A stretch of 14,670 bases of DNA from an uncultured Rhodanobacteraceae bacterium (GTDB taxonomy: Bacteria; Pseudomonadota; Gammaproteobacteria; Xanthomonadales; SZUA-5), in assembly GCA_937928755.1 (NCBI GenBank), contig CALEZI010000062.1:1-14670 (forward strand), written 5' to 3'. The notes under the pieces were generated by a model. That model made no database searches. It saw only the letters and a program-made list of their open reading frames with translations, and had not been told where the DNA came from. The position numbers were made by a program, and so were the translations under genes. Shown in pieces: positions 1 to 7,090 of this stretch. Every line of letters begins with the position of its first letter. Within the stretch, counting starts at the first letter, position 1.

Positions 1-60
1 AGCGTCCAGACAAGTCTGGACCCACAAAGGTGGGAGCGTCCAGACAAGTCTGGACTCACA
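1..60. repeat. Two direct copies of a REP-like palindrome
   Basis: The 18-base palindrome GTCCAGACAAGTCTGGAC (8-bp arms around AA) occurs at 4-21 and 38-55, each preceded by AGC and followed by a CCCACA or TCACA foot, 34 bases apart. Between them CCCAC (21-25) pairs with GTGGG (30-34). On the other strand the unit begins with GTGGG, the foot expected of REP elements mobilised by RAYT transposases (family knowledge). The same unit returns as an inverted pair at 14579-14660. It lies just past the stop of the RND pump gene and could protect that transcript's 3' end or stop transcription, but no U-tract is seen. Confidence 0.85.
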
Positions 61-71
61 GAAGTGGCACC

Positions 72-3000
72 CTACGCCATCGCTCCAACGCGTTCCGGCC
101 CGCACTCGCAGGCATCGTCGAGCACCGGCGGCAGCAGCTTGTACATCACCGGCGTGACCAGGCGGGCAAGGATGGTCGACGAGATCAGACCGCCGATGAT
201 CACCCAGGCCATCGGCGAGTACATGCCGACCTGCTGCACGGCCAGTGGCAGCAGGCCGCCGATCGCGGTCGCTGACGTCAGCAGGATCGGCAGGAAGCGC
301 ACTTCACCGGCGCGTTCGACGGCTTCGTCGATGGACAGGCCTTCCTGGCGCAACTGGTTGGTGAAGTCGACCAGCAGGATCGAGTTCTTGATCTCGATGC
401 CGACCAGCGCGATGAAGCCGATCATCGCGGTGAACGACAGGCTGTAGCCGGACAGGAACAGCGCGACGAGGCCGCCGAGTACACCGAGCGGAATCACCGT
501 GGCGACGATCAGCGTCGAGCGGAAGCTGCCGAATTCCAGGACCAGCACGGCAAGGATGCCGAACACCGCCAACAGCGCCGCGGCGCCCAGGCCGTCGAAA
601 CTTTCGGCGCGGCTTTCGACTTCGCCGGCCGCCTGGAAGCGGTAACCGCGCGGCCAGTCCATCGACTCCAGCCGCGCGATGACTTCCTGGGTGACCTTGC
701 CGGTATTGAAGCCGGTCTGCGTGTAGCCGCTGACGATCACCGTGCGCTCGCGGTTGTAGCGCTGGATCTGCGGCGGCGAGCGGTCGAACTCGAGTTTGGC
801 CAGTTGCGCTGCGGGCAACAGCTCGCCGGACAGTGACGGCACGCGGACCATGTCGAGCTGCTCCAGCGTCGGACGGCCGTCGATCGGCGTGCGCACGACG
901 ATGTCGTAGCTCTCGCCATCGCTGTCGCGGTAATCGCCGGCATCGACGCCGCTGACCGCCAGGCGTACCGAACGATCGAACTCGACACTGGGCACACCGA
1001 GCAGCGCCGCCTTCTCGGCGTCCAGCTCGAGCTTCAGATCGGTGCGATCCAGTCGCAACGGGTTGTCGACATCGCGAGAGCCCGGCACCGACTTGATGAT
1101 CGATTCGACCTCGGCGGACAGCCGTTTCAGCACATCGAGATCACTGCCGAGCACGCGGATCGCGATCGGTGCATCGATCGGTGGCCCGTTCTCGAACTCC
1201 TTCACCACGATGCGCGCATTCGGGTACTCGCGCAGCCGCGCGCGCAGGCTGTCAATGAACGCCGGCGTGGCATCCGGATCGTAGTCCTTCACCTGCGCGT
1301 AGACCTCGGCGAGGTTCGACGACTGTTCGGCCGGAATGATGTTGTAGTAGACCTTGGGATTGCCCTTGCCCAGGTTGCTGAACCAGAAATCGATCTCTTC
1401 GGAATTTTCGAGTTCGGTTTCGACGAAGCGCAGCGCGCGATCGGTCTCGGCCACGCTGGCGCCATTCGGCGCGGTGATGGTGATCATGAACTGCGGCGTG
1501 TCGGCCTTCGGGAACAGGCTGAAGCCAACTATCGGAACCAGTCCGAGCGAGAGTACGAACAACCCAAGAGAGGCGGCGACGGTGGTCTTCGGCCGCGCCA
1601 GCGCGAAGTGCAGCAGCGGGCGGTAGAAGGTGTGGATGCCGCGCATCACCGCCTGCAGCAGGCGGTTGCCTTCGGCCGGCTCGTGCCGCGACAGCATGCG
1701 GCTGGCGAGGAAGGGAATGATCGTCAGCGCCACGATCAGCGAGGCAATCACGGTGAGCACCACGGCCATCGGCAGCACGCGGATGAACTGGCCGGCGGTG
1801 CCCGGCAGCGCCAGCAGCGGCAGGAAGGCGAACAACAAAGTGCCGGTGCAGCCGAGGATGGCGACGAAGATCTGCTTGGTCGCCTCGACCGCCGCGCGCT
1901 CGCGGCTGTAGCCCATACGCAGAAAGCGCGCGATGTTCTCGACCACCACGATGGAGTCGTCGACCAGCAGGCCGAGCGCGACCACGAAACCGGCAATCGA
2001 CAATTGATTCAGCGAATAGCCGATCGCATACAGACCGGCCAGACCCATCGCCAGCGACAGCGGGATCGAGATCATCACCACGCCGGCGGCGCGCAAGCCG
2101 AGCGGCAACAGCGTCAGCGACACCAGCGCGATGGCGATGCCGAAGTCCATGCCCAGCCGATCCAGTCGCGAGCCGACGTTTTCGCTCTGGCGAAAGCCGC
2201 GCTCCAGCTTGACGCGCGCCGGCAGCCCGGCCTCGAAGCGATCCAGCGCGGCGTCGATGCGCGCCTGCATGTCGAAGATGTTGACGCCGTCCTTCTGGTT
2301 GGCGGTGACGAACACCGCGCGCTTTCCGCTGTAACGGCCGACGTAGCGCTGCTCGGCGGTGTCCCAGCTCACCTCGGCGATGTCGCGCACCCGCACTGTT
2401 CGGCCTTCGCTGGCGCTGACTACGGTGGCGCGCACCTGATCCAGCGAGGTGTAGGCGCCGGAGGTCTTCAGCGCAAAGCTGCGTGGACCGACATCGATGC
2501 TGCCGGCGGGAATATTGGCGTTGTCGCTCTGCACCGCCTGCACCACCTGGCCCGGCGTCAGGCCGAGTTCGGCGAGGCGTTTCAAGTCGACCGCCACGCG
2601 CAGTTCGCGCTCGGGAATTGCCCACGATTCCGCCGTGCGGATTCCCGGCAGCGTCTTCAGCGAGTCCTTCAGCTCGCGCGCCAGCGTCTCCAGTTCGGCG
2701 TACGGTGCATCCTCGCTGACCAGCGCCATCTGCACGATGTTGACCAGGCCCGGATTGACCTTGCGAATCTCCAGCTTGACGATTTCGGCAGGCAGATCGG
2801 GCCGCAGCGCGTTGATCTCGCGCACGATCTCTTCGTACTTGCGCTCGACGTCGACGCCGGCGATGAACTCCGGAATGACCACCGCGAGGCCATCGGAACT
2901 GGTCGAGTCGATGCGTTTGACGTCATCGAGTTCGGCCAGCCGGTCCTCGATCGGCTTGCTGACCAGCCGCTCCATCTCGACCGGATCGCCGCCCGGCAAA

Positions 3001-3149
3001 ATTGCCGAGATCACGAACGCCGGGATCGGAAAATACGGGTCCTCCGAACGCGCGATCGAGTTGAACGAATAGATCCCGAGCGCGACCAGCCCGAGAAAGG
3101 CGATCAGCGTGAACGGGTAGCGCTTGATGGGAAATTCGAGGAAGGACAT
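72..3149 (-). CDS. RND-family efflux pump, inner-membrane permease subunit
   Basis: Proton-driven inner-membrane transporter that should form the pump of a tripartite envelope complex with the adaptor and TolC-type channel encoded just upstream. The 1025-residue length is normal for AcrB/MexB relatives. The N-terminus reads MSFLEFPIKRYPFTL followed by the first membrane helix. The paired proton-relay aspartates of helix 4 are present in GLLVDDSIVVVENI (D397, D398), and the helix-10 lysine in GIEIKNSILLVDF (K921). Two large periplasmic regions lie between the helix blocks. I chose the ATG at 3149; longer starts are TTG codons inside the nonamer repeat and add FFASFASFAD-type repeat-encoded residues. 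No strong Shine-Dalgarno sequence is seen. The substrate cannot be read from sequence: drugs, biocides or detergents are possible. The lack of the metal-pump signature argues only weakly against CusA-type metal export. Confidence 0.95.
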   Translation of the reverse strand: MSFLEFPIKRYPFTLIAFLGLVALGIYSFNSIARSEDPYFPIPAFVISAILPGGDPVEMERLVSKPIEDRLAELDDVKRIDSTSSDGLAVVIPEFIAGVDVERKYEEIVREINALRPDLPAEIVKLEIRKVNPGLVNIVQMALVSEDAPYAELETLARELKDSLKTLPGIRTAESWAIPERELRVAVDLKRLAELGLTPGQVVQAVQSDNANIPAGSIDVGPRSFALKTSGAYTSLDQVRATVVSASEGRTVRVRDIAEVSWDTAEQRYVGRYSGKRAVFVTANQKDGVNIFDMQARIDAALDRFEAGLPARVKLERGFRQSENVGSRLDRLGMDFGIAIALVSLTLLPLGLRAAGVVMISIPLSLAMGLAGLYAIGYSLNQLSIAGFVVALGLLVDDSIVVVENIARFLRMGYSRERAAVEATKQIFVAILGCTGTLLFAFLPLLALPGTAGQFIRVLPMAVVLTVIASLIVALTIIPFLASRMLSRHEPAEGNRLLQAVMRGIHTFYRPLLHFALARPKTTVAASLGLFVLSLGLVPIVGFSLFPKADTPQFMITITAPNGASVAETDRALRFVETELENSEEIDFWFSNLGKGNPKVYYNIIPAEQSSNLAEVYAQVKDYDPDATPAFIDSLRARLREYPNARIVVKEFENGPPIDAPIAIRVLGSDLDVLKRLSAEVESIIKSVPGSRDVDNPLRLDRTDLKLELDAEKAALLGVPSVEFDRSVRLAVSGVDAGDYRDSDGESYDIVVRTPIDGRPTLEQLDMVRVPSLSGELLPAAQLAKLEFDRSPPQIQRYNRERTVIVSGYTQTGFNTGKVTQEVIARLESMDWPRGYRFQAAGEVESRAESFDGLGAAALLAVFGILAVLVLEFGSFRSTLIVATVIPLGVLGGLVALFLSGYSLSFTAMIGFIALVGIEIKNSILLVDFTNQLRQEGLSIDEAVERAGEVRFLPILLTSATAIGGLLPLAVQQVGMYSPMAWVIIGGLISSTILARLVTPVMYKLLPPVLDDACECGPERVGAMA

Positions 3150-3177
3150 GGGTTGCTCGCGTGCCCGGGGGCTGTTG

Positions 3178-3307
3178 TTTTGGTCCGCAAAGGACGCAAA
3201 GGACGCAAAGAAAGCGATCAAGGAAAGGAGTCTCGAGTGCGCGCCCGGCCACCTTTCAAATCAGCTTCTGCTTCCCTTTGCGTCCTTTGCGTCCTTTGCG
3301 GATAAAA
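3178..3307. repeat. Nonamer-arm inverted repeat, copy 1
   Basis: The left arm (3183-3210) is GTCC followed by tandem GCAAAGGAC units. The right arm (3276-3302) is its reverse complement, with one change next to the end. The arms are flanked by TTTT on the left and AAAA on the right and enclose a 65-base centre that does not match the centres of the other copies. It sits between the adaptor and pump genes of the efflux cluster. The T-then-A flank order is the reverse of an intrinsic terminator, so simple termination is unlikely on either strand. Copies 2 and 3 are at 4463-4594 and 13281-13451. Confidence 0.9.
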
Positions 3308-3341
3308 GGCTCTTCAACTGCGTCAGCGCAGTCGCGTGAGG

Positions 3342-4391
3342 TCAGCGACTCTCCACCACCCTTACCTTCTTCCCTTCCTCCACATACGTGGCGCCGTCGG
3401 TGACGACCTTGGCGCCGGCGTCGAGGCCGCTGGCCAGCGCGACTTGTTCGCCGTCGATGAAGGCGACTTCGACCTTGCGACGGGCGACGGTTTGCTGCGT
3501 GGCGTCGAAGACAAACACCGACGCCCGTGAGCGGTCGCCTTCGAGGATCGCGGCGATCGGCACTCGCACCAGGCTGCCGGCGCCGGCGCTGGCGGGGGTC
3601 AGCGCCAGGCGTGCGACCAGGCCGCTGCGCAGGCGCGGGTCGGTCGCGGCGAGCGCCAGTTCGATGTCGAACATGCCGGTGCGCGGGTCCGCGGCCGCCG
3701 GCAGGCGAGTGACTTCAGCATTCAGCGGGGTGCCGGGCAGGGCGTCGAAACGCACTTCGGCGGCGTCGCCCAACGCCAGTTGCACCACATCGCGATCCGC
3801 CATACTGGCCTTCAACACATAACCGGCATCGGCGCTGCCGAGTACCAACACCGGCGCGCCGGGCGCGACCGTCTCGCGCGCCTGCGCCAGCTTGCGCAGC
3901 ACCACGCCGTCGGTGGGCGCGGTGATCACCGCGTACTCGCGGTTGAAACTGGTGCCTTTCAGCGCCTGCGCCGCGATGTCGCGCTGGGTCTTCAAATCCT
4001 GCAGCGATTCCAGCGGGATCACCTGGTCGCGATAAAGGCGCTCGCCACGTTCCAGATCGCGCTCGGCCTTGCGCAGCAACTGGCGGCTCTGTTCGACCTG
4101 ACTGCCGATCTCGGCCAACTCCAGCTCGGCCAGCACCTGGCCCGCCTTCACCGTTGCGCCCTCATCGACATTGATCTGGGCGATGACGCCGCCGATCTTG
4201 AACGCCAGCCGCATCTCGTCCTTGTGCGCCAGCATCGCCGTCGTGCGAATCGTCGGCGCCGCCGCGCCGTCTTCGGCCACGGCCACCTTGATCGGCACCA
4301 CGCGCTCGGCTTCAGCGTTGATCGCCCCGTTGCTGTTGGAACAGGCCGCGAGGGTGAGGGTGAGTGTTGCCATCAGCATGGGGCGGAACAT
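3342..4391 (-). CDS. RND efflux periplasmic adaptor subunit (HlyD/MFP family lipoprotein)
   Basis: Periplasmic membrane-fusion protein bridging the RND pump and the outer-membrane channel. It has 349 residues. The N-terminus MFRPMLMATLTLTLAAC is a lipoprotein signal with lipobox LAAC (Cys17), followed by Ser at +2, which favours outer-membrane sorting unless Lol rules differ here. A split biotinyl-lipoyl-like domain lies at about 60-92 (KIGGVIAQINVDEG) and 150-185 (YAVITAPTDGVV), separated by a short coiled-coil hairpin at about 93-147. Beta-barrel and membrane-proximal domains follow. The ATG at 4391 is set by an AGGA nine bases upstream and by the lipobox; a longer frame runs into repeat sequence and is rejected. 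Order and strand match a tolC-adaptor-pump operon, although a 246-base gap with an inverted repeat separates it from tolC. Confidence 0.93.
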   Translation of the reverse strand: MFRPMLMATLTLTLAACSNSNGAINAEAERVVPIKVAVAEDGAAAPTIRTTAMLAHKDEMRLAFKIGGVIAQINVDEGATVKAGQVLAELELAEIGSQVEQSRQLLRKAERDLERGERLYRDQVIPLESLQDLKTQRDIAAQALKGTSFNREYAVITAPTDGVVLRKLAQARETVAPGAPVLVLGSADAGYVLKASMADRDVVQLALGDAAEVRFDALPGTPLNAEVTRLPAAADPRTGMFDIELALAATDPRLRSGLVARLALTPASAGAGSLVRVPIAAILEGDRSRASVFVFDATQQTVARRKVEVAFIDGEQVALASGLDAGAKVVTDGATYVEEGKKVRVVESR

Positions 4392-4462
4392 GTTCGGGGT
4401 TCCTGGTAGTTGGAGGTTGCGGCTTTTCCGCGGGCGAAACGGAGGTGATTCAGAGAGCTGTT

Positions 4463-4594
4463 TTTTGTCCGCAAAGGACGCAAAGGACGCAAAGAAAGCG
4501 AAGATTTGTTGGCCGCGCCGCAGTCGGTCGAGCCCGTCATCTCTGTCGATTGGTTTTGCTTTCCTTTGCGTCCTTTGCGTCCTTTGCGGACAAA
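4463..4594. repeat. Nonamer-arm inverted repeat, copy 2 (best preserved)
   Basis: Arms 4467-4494 and 4564-4591 are perfect 28-base reverse complements made of GCAAAGGAC-type units, and pairing continues inward with a one-base bulge (AAAGCGAA against GGAAAGCAAA). The left flank is TTTTTT and the right flank AAA, so on either strand the hairpin is followed by A rather than U. The centre is about 69 bases and unrelated to copies 1 and 3. It lies between tolC and the adaptor gene. Apart from this element and the adaptor's ribosome-binding site, I see nothing else in 4392-4638. Confidence 0.92.
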
Positions 4595-4638
4595 GATCTT
4601 TGGTTGAGTGACTTGCGTCATGTGTGCTCCACACGGCC

Positions 4639-6048
4639 CTACATTCCCAGCGCCGCGCGGAGCTCGGCGAGGCGCACGAGGACGTCGAAGCGGGTCAGGT
4701 TGAAATTCAGTTCGGCGCTGGTCAGCGCGCTGCGGGCGTCGATGAACTCGACTTGCGCGATTGAGCCGGCGTCGCGCTTGCGCGCGGCGATGCGGAAGCC
4801 TTCCGCGGCGGCCTGCTGGCGTGCCTGCGCGGTGGCCAGCGATGCCTGTGAAGTGCGCAGGCGATCCGCGGCCTGACGCACTTCCAGGGCGATCTGGCTG
4901 GACACCTCCTGGCGCGCGATTTCGGCGCGTTCCAGGGTGGCGCGGGCGGCGGCGACGCGGCTGCGGCTCTGGCCGAAGTCGGCGATGCGCCAGTCCAGCA
5001 CCAGTGAGGCAATCGCGTAGTTCTGTCCGGAACCGAAGCCGTAGTCTTCGCCCTGGATGCCAGCGTCGATGCCAAATCCGATCGTCGGCAAGGTGTTCGC
5101 GCGTTCGACATCGATGCCGGCACCGGCCGCCCGCACCTGCGCATCGATCTGCTTCACTTCGGCGCGCGCAGCTTGCGCCTGGCGCTCCAGTTCACGGTCC
5201 TCGACGGTCAACGCATCGGCGCCCAGCGCGGCCAGTTGCTGCTGCACATGCGCATTCGGGTCGGGTGTTTCGCTGCTTTCGATCGCCGTGTCGAGCGGTC
5301 GGTTGAGCAGGAAATTGAAGTAGTTGCGCGCCTGCATCACGGCATTGCCGACGAACTGGCTCTGCTGCTCCACGGCAAGCATCTCGGCCTTGGCGCGCAG
5401 CACCTGATCCAGCGTGATCTTGCCGTTGTCGTGCAGCACCTGGTTGACGCGCAGGTTCTCCGCCAGCAGTTCGCGGCTGGCCTCGACGATCTGCAGCGAG
5501 GCATTGGCGCGTTGCCAGTCGAGGTAAGCCACTTCGATGTCGCGCACCAGCGCCCGCTCGTAGGCCTCGCGCGCGGCATCGGTGGCTGCCAGCGTGGCAT
5601 CGGCGGCCGCGATGCCGGCGCCAATGGCCGGGGCGTAGATCGGCTGGGTCAGGCTCAGCCGCGTGTCTTGCTCGCGCTCGCGCAGGAAGCGGATTTCCTG
5701 ATTGTCGATGTCGGCAAAGCGCGGCGGCTGTCCCTGCGCCTGCAACAGCTCATTCAGCGTACGGTAGGCCGGATTGACCAGATCGCCCACCGGCAGGGCC
5801 TGGGTGCGACCGCCTTCGGCTTCGCTGTAACGCGCGCTCAGCGAGATCACCGGCCGATAACGCGCACGCGCCTCATCAAGCTGCGCCTGCGCCCGGCGCA
5901 CATCGGCACCGGCGGCATTCAGTGCCAGATTGGATTCGCGCCCGACAGCGATGTAGCCGGCGATGCGCTGCGTGTAGTCGTCCGTCGCCCACGCACCACC
6001 CGCGGCCAGCGCCAGCAGTACACCCGGAATCCATCGGCGCGTTGTCAT
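4639..6048 (-). CDS. TolC-family outer membrane efflux channel
   Basis: Outer-membrane and periplasmic tunnel protein of the tripartite pump. The mature protein is rich in long amphipathic alpha-helix, with two repeats typical of OEP proteins (residues about 30-230 and 245-469). Heptad-rich stretches such as ALVRDIEVAYLDWQRANASL and ALEVRQAADRLRTSQASL match the helical barrel. From the ATG at 6048 it has 469 residues and begins with a classic signal peptide: RR, then a hydrophobic core, then cleavage after AWA at residue 21. A GTG at 6078 would add ten polar residues and lies inside the palindrome GACACGTGTC, so I prefer 6048; neither start has a good Shine-Dalgarno sequence. It is downstream of the tetR gene and upstream of the adaptor and pump on the same strand. 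Confidence 0.92.
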   Translation of the reverse strand: MTTRRWIPGVLLALAAGGAWATDDYTQRIAGYIAVGRESNLALNAAGADVRRAQAQLDEARARYRPVISLSARYSEAEGGRTQALPVGDLVNPAYRTLNELLQAQGQPPRFADIDNQEIRFLREREQDTRLSLTQPIYAPAIGAGIAAADATLAATDAAREAYERALVRDIEVAYLDWQRANASLQIVEASRELLAENLRVNQVLHDNGKITLDQVLRAKAEMLAVEQQSQFVGNAVMQARNYFNFLLNRPLDTAIESSETPDPNAHVQQQLAALGADALTVEDRELERQAQAARAEVKQIDAQVRAAGAGIDVERANTLPTIGFGIDAGIQGEDYGFGSGQNYAIASLVLDWRIADFGQSRSRVAAARATLERAEIARQEVSSQIALEVRQAADRLRTSQASLATAQARQQAAAEGFRIAARKRDAGSIAQVEFIDARSALTSAELNFNLTRFDVLVRLAELRAALGM

Positions 6049-6070
6049 GCGATATGTGCTCGTTGAGTTG

Positions 6071-6086
6071 TTAGACACGTGTCAAT
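6071..6086. promoter_or_regulatory. Candidate TetR operator at the 5' end of tolC
   Basis: The perfect 10-base palindrome GACACGTGTC (6074-6083) extends to TTAGACACGTGTCAAT. It shares GTGTCAAT, in the same orientation, with the palindrome overlapping the tetR promoter (6915-6922). On the tolC strand it reads ATTGACAC, which also contains a TTGACA -35-like hexamer, but no -10 box lies at proper spacing. That the upstream TetR protein binds here is inference. Confidence 0.45.
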
Positions 6087-6091
6087 TTCAG

Positions 6092-6244
6092 GTGAAGCGG
6101 AAAAGGGAAAATGGAAAAAGGAAAAGGGACGAGCGGAGTGTTGCGAGCTAGCAGCTACATGCCGGAACCGGCACTCCGAGCAACCTCAAATTCACCTCGA
6201 ACGGCTTCCCTTTTTCCTTTTTCCCTTTTCCTTTTTCCCGCTCC
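6092..6244. repeat. Heptamer-arm inverted repeat (GGGAAAA type)
   Basis: The left arm (about 6092-6128) is a run of seven-base units of the form GGAAAAG/GGAAAAT. The right arm (about 6208-6244) is the complement in the form CCTTTTT/CCCTTTT, with an outer extension pairing GTGAAGCGG with CCGCTCCTCAC. The arms are imperfect but keep an exact seven-base period. The centre holds smaller pairings: GGAGTG (6135-6140) with CACTCC, and GCCGG-AA-CCGGC near 6161-6172. It fills the whole gap between the tetR stop codon and tolC. In the tetR-tolC transcript the G-rich arm comes first, directly after the tetR stop. Confidence 0.85.
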
Positions 6245-6883
6245 TCACGGGCTCAACCCCAGACTCGACATGCGCAGCGCATGGTCGATCAACTGCTGCG
6301 TGCTGATGCCATCGCAGGCCAGCATGTTGGCCTTGGTCGCGGCGATCTGGATGATTCCATGCATGAAACCCCACAGGGTCACGGCGGTTAGGTAAGGATT
6401 GCCGAGGTCGGCGCGGATCGAGCCATCCTGCATGCCGCGGGTGATGCATTCGACCATGATCGCGTGCACACGTTCGCCGGCGACCTGACACGCGGCCTCG
6501 TTGCTGTCGCCTTCGACGTGGGTCGGCGAGTGCGCCTCGTAACGCGCCAGCGCCTGGAAGTAGTGCGGGACTTCCTGCGAGAACGCGACGTACGAGCGCC
6601 CCAGCGCCTCGACCTGATCGCGCCCGCGGCTGTGGCGCGCGGCCGCTTGCTCGAAGCGGTCGCCGAGCAGCAGCAACGAACGCTCGCAGATGGCGCAATG
6701 CAGGTCGAACTTGTCCTTGAAATACACATACACCAGCGCCCGCGACAGTCGCGCACGACGCGCGACCTGGTCGATGGTCAGTTCGTCCCAGCCGGTGTCG
6801 GCATAAACCTCTTCGGCCGCATCCACAATCTGCTTGCGGCGCGCTTCCTTTTCTTCCAGTCGTCGTTCGGCGATGTAGTTCAT
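6245..6883 (-). CDS. TetR/AcrR-family transcriptional regulator, likely repressor of the efflux genes
   Basis: A 212-residue one-component regulator, normal length for TetR/AcrR proteins. Residues 12-34 form the first helix region (EARRKQIVDAAEEVYADTGW), and the helix-turn-helix spans about 35-61 (LTIDQVARRARLSRALVYVYF), ending in the usual YFKDKFDL. The C-terminal half (about 70-212) is the ligand-binding and dimerisation domain and is not diagnostic of a ligand. The start at 6883 (MNYIAERRLEEKE) gives the usual short arm before helix 1; longer frames run through promoter and repeat DNA. It is immediately upstream of tolC-adaptor-pump on the same strand, a common arrangement for a local repressor relieved by a pump substrate. 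There is no Shine-Dalgarno sequence before the ATG, which fits the leaderless start suggested by the promoter call. Confidence 0.93.
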   Translation of the reverse strand: MNYIAERRLEEKEARRKQIVDAAEEVYADTGWDELTIDQVARRARLSRALVYVYFKDKFDLHCAICERSLLLLGDRFEQAAARHSRGRDQVEALGRSYVAFSQEVPHYFQALARYEAHSPTHVEGDSNEAACQVAGERVHAIMVECITRGMQDGSIRADLGNPYLTAVTLWGFMHGIIQIAATKANMLACDGISTQQLIDHALRMSSLGLSP

Positions 6884-6891
6884 GGGGTGAG

Positions 6892-6922
6892 ACGATAAGT
6901 CAGTGATTGACGTTGTGTCAAT
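6892..6922 (-). promoter_or_regulatory. Candidate tetR promoter with overlapping palindromic operator
   Basis: On the minus strand, TTGACA (6921-6916) is followed after 18 bases by TATCGT (6897-6892), a reasonable sigma-70 pair. The -35 box lies inside a 17-base palindrome (6906-6922) with perfect 6-bp arms ATTGAC and GTCAAT around GTTGT on the plus strand. This is the layout expected of TetR autorepression. The predicted transcription start (about 6885) falls about two bases before the ATG at 6883, so the transcript would be nearly leaderless. This is a reading by eye only. Confidence 0.5.
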
Positions 6923-6950
6923 AGATGATGGGGTGTTTCGAAGTTGGGTA

Positions 6951-7013
6951 AAAGGTGAAACGTGAAACGTCAATTGAAGCGCGCTCTGATTGACGTTTCA
7001 CGTTTCACTTTTC
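6951..7013. repeat. Heptamer-arm inverted repeat (GTGAAAC type)
   Basis: The left arm ends in GTGAAACGTGAAACGTCAAT (6955-6974), and the right arm (6989-7012) is its exact reverse complement over 20 bases and over 23 of 24 bases when extended. The loop is 14 bases with AGCGCGCT inside. The arms are tandem seven-base units (GTGAAAC; GTTTCAC, TTTTCAC). It lies in the divergent gap between tetR and the fumarylacetoacetate hydrolase family gene. The inner part of the right arm, ATTGACGTT, is also the first nine bases of the tetR operator candidate at 6906-6914. Confidence 0.92.
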
Positions 7014-7090
7014 ACTCTTCGCCTCGCGAAGAACTTGCGTATGTGCGGCCAACCGCCAATGCTCGTTGCATTCCCTTCGGAGCCCGACCC

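Noticed and set aside
1252..2625. A 457-codon minus-strand frame overlapping the RND gene in another phase
   Set aside because: Arg/Ala/Gly-rich frame-shifted reading of the same gene; the RND frame has all the diagnostic motifs.
1608..3305. A 565-codon plus-strand frame opposite the RND pump gene
   Set aside because: It is the antisense shadow of a well-supported RND gene. The product is rich in His, Gln, Arg and Asp without domain features, and its end is encoded by the nonamer repeat.
3178..4594. Direct copies of the nonamer arms as a CRISPR array
   Set aside because: The arms are inverted pairs made of short tandem units, with no regular array of repeats and unique spacers and no cas genes.
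4461..4600. Nonamer inverted repeat as a rho-independent terminator
   Set aside because: The stem is strong, but the T-run precedes and the A-run follows it on the plus strand, so on both strands the hairpin is followed by A rather than U.
6048..6078. GTG at 6078 as the tolC start
   Set aside because: It adds ten polar residues before a classic signal peptide and lies within the candidate operator. ATG 6048 fits the signal peptide better, though neither start has a good ribosome-binding site.
6054..6085. TTGACA within the tolC palindrome as a -35 box
   Set aside because: No -10-like hexamer lies 16-18 bases downstream; the nearest AT-rich hexamer is 23 bases away, and the start codon would leave no room for a leader.
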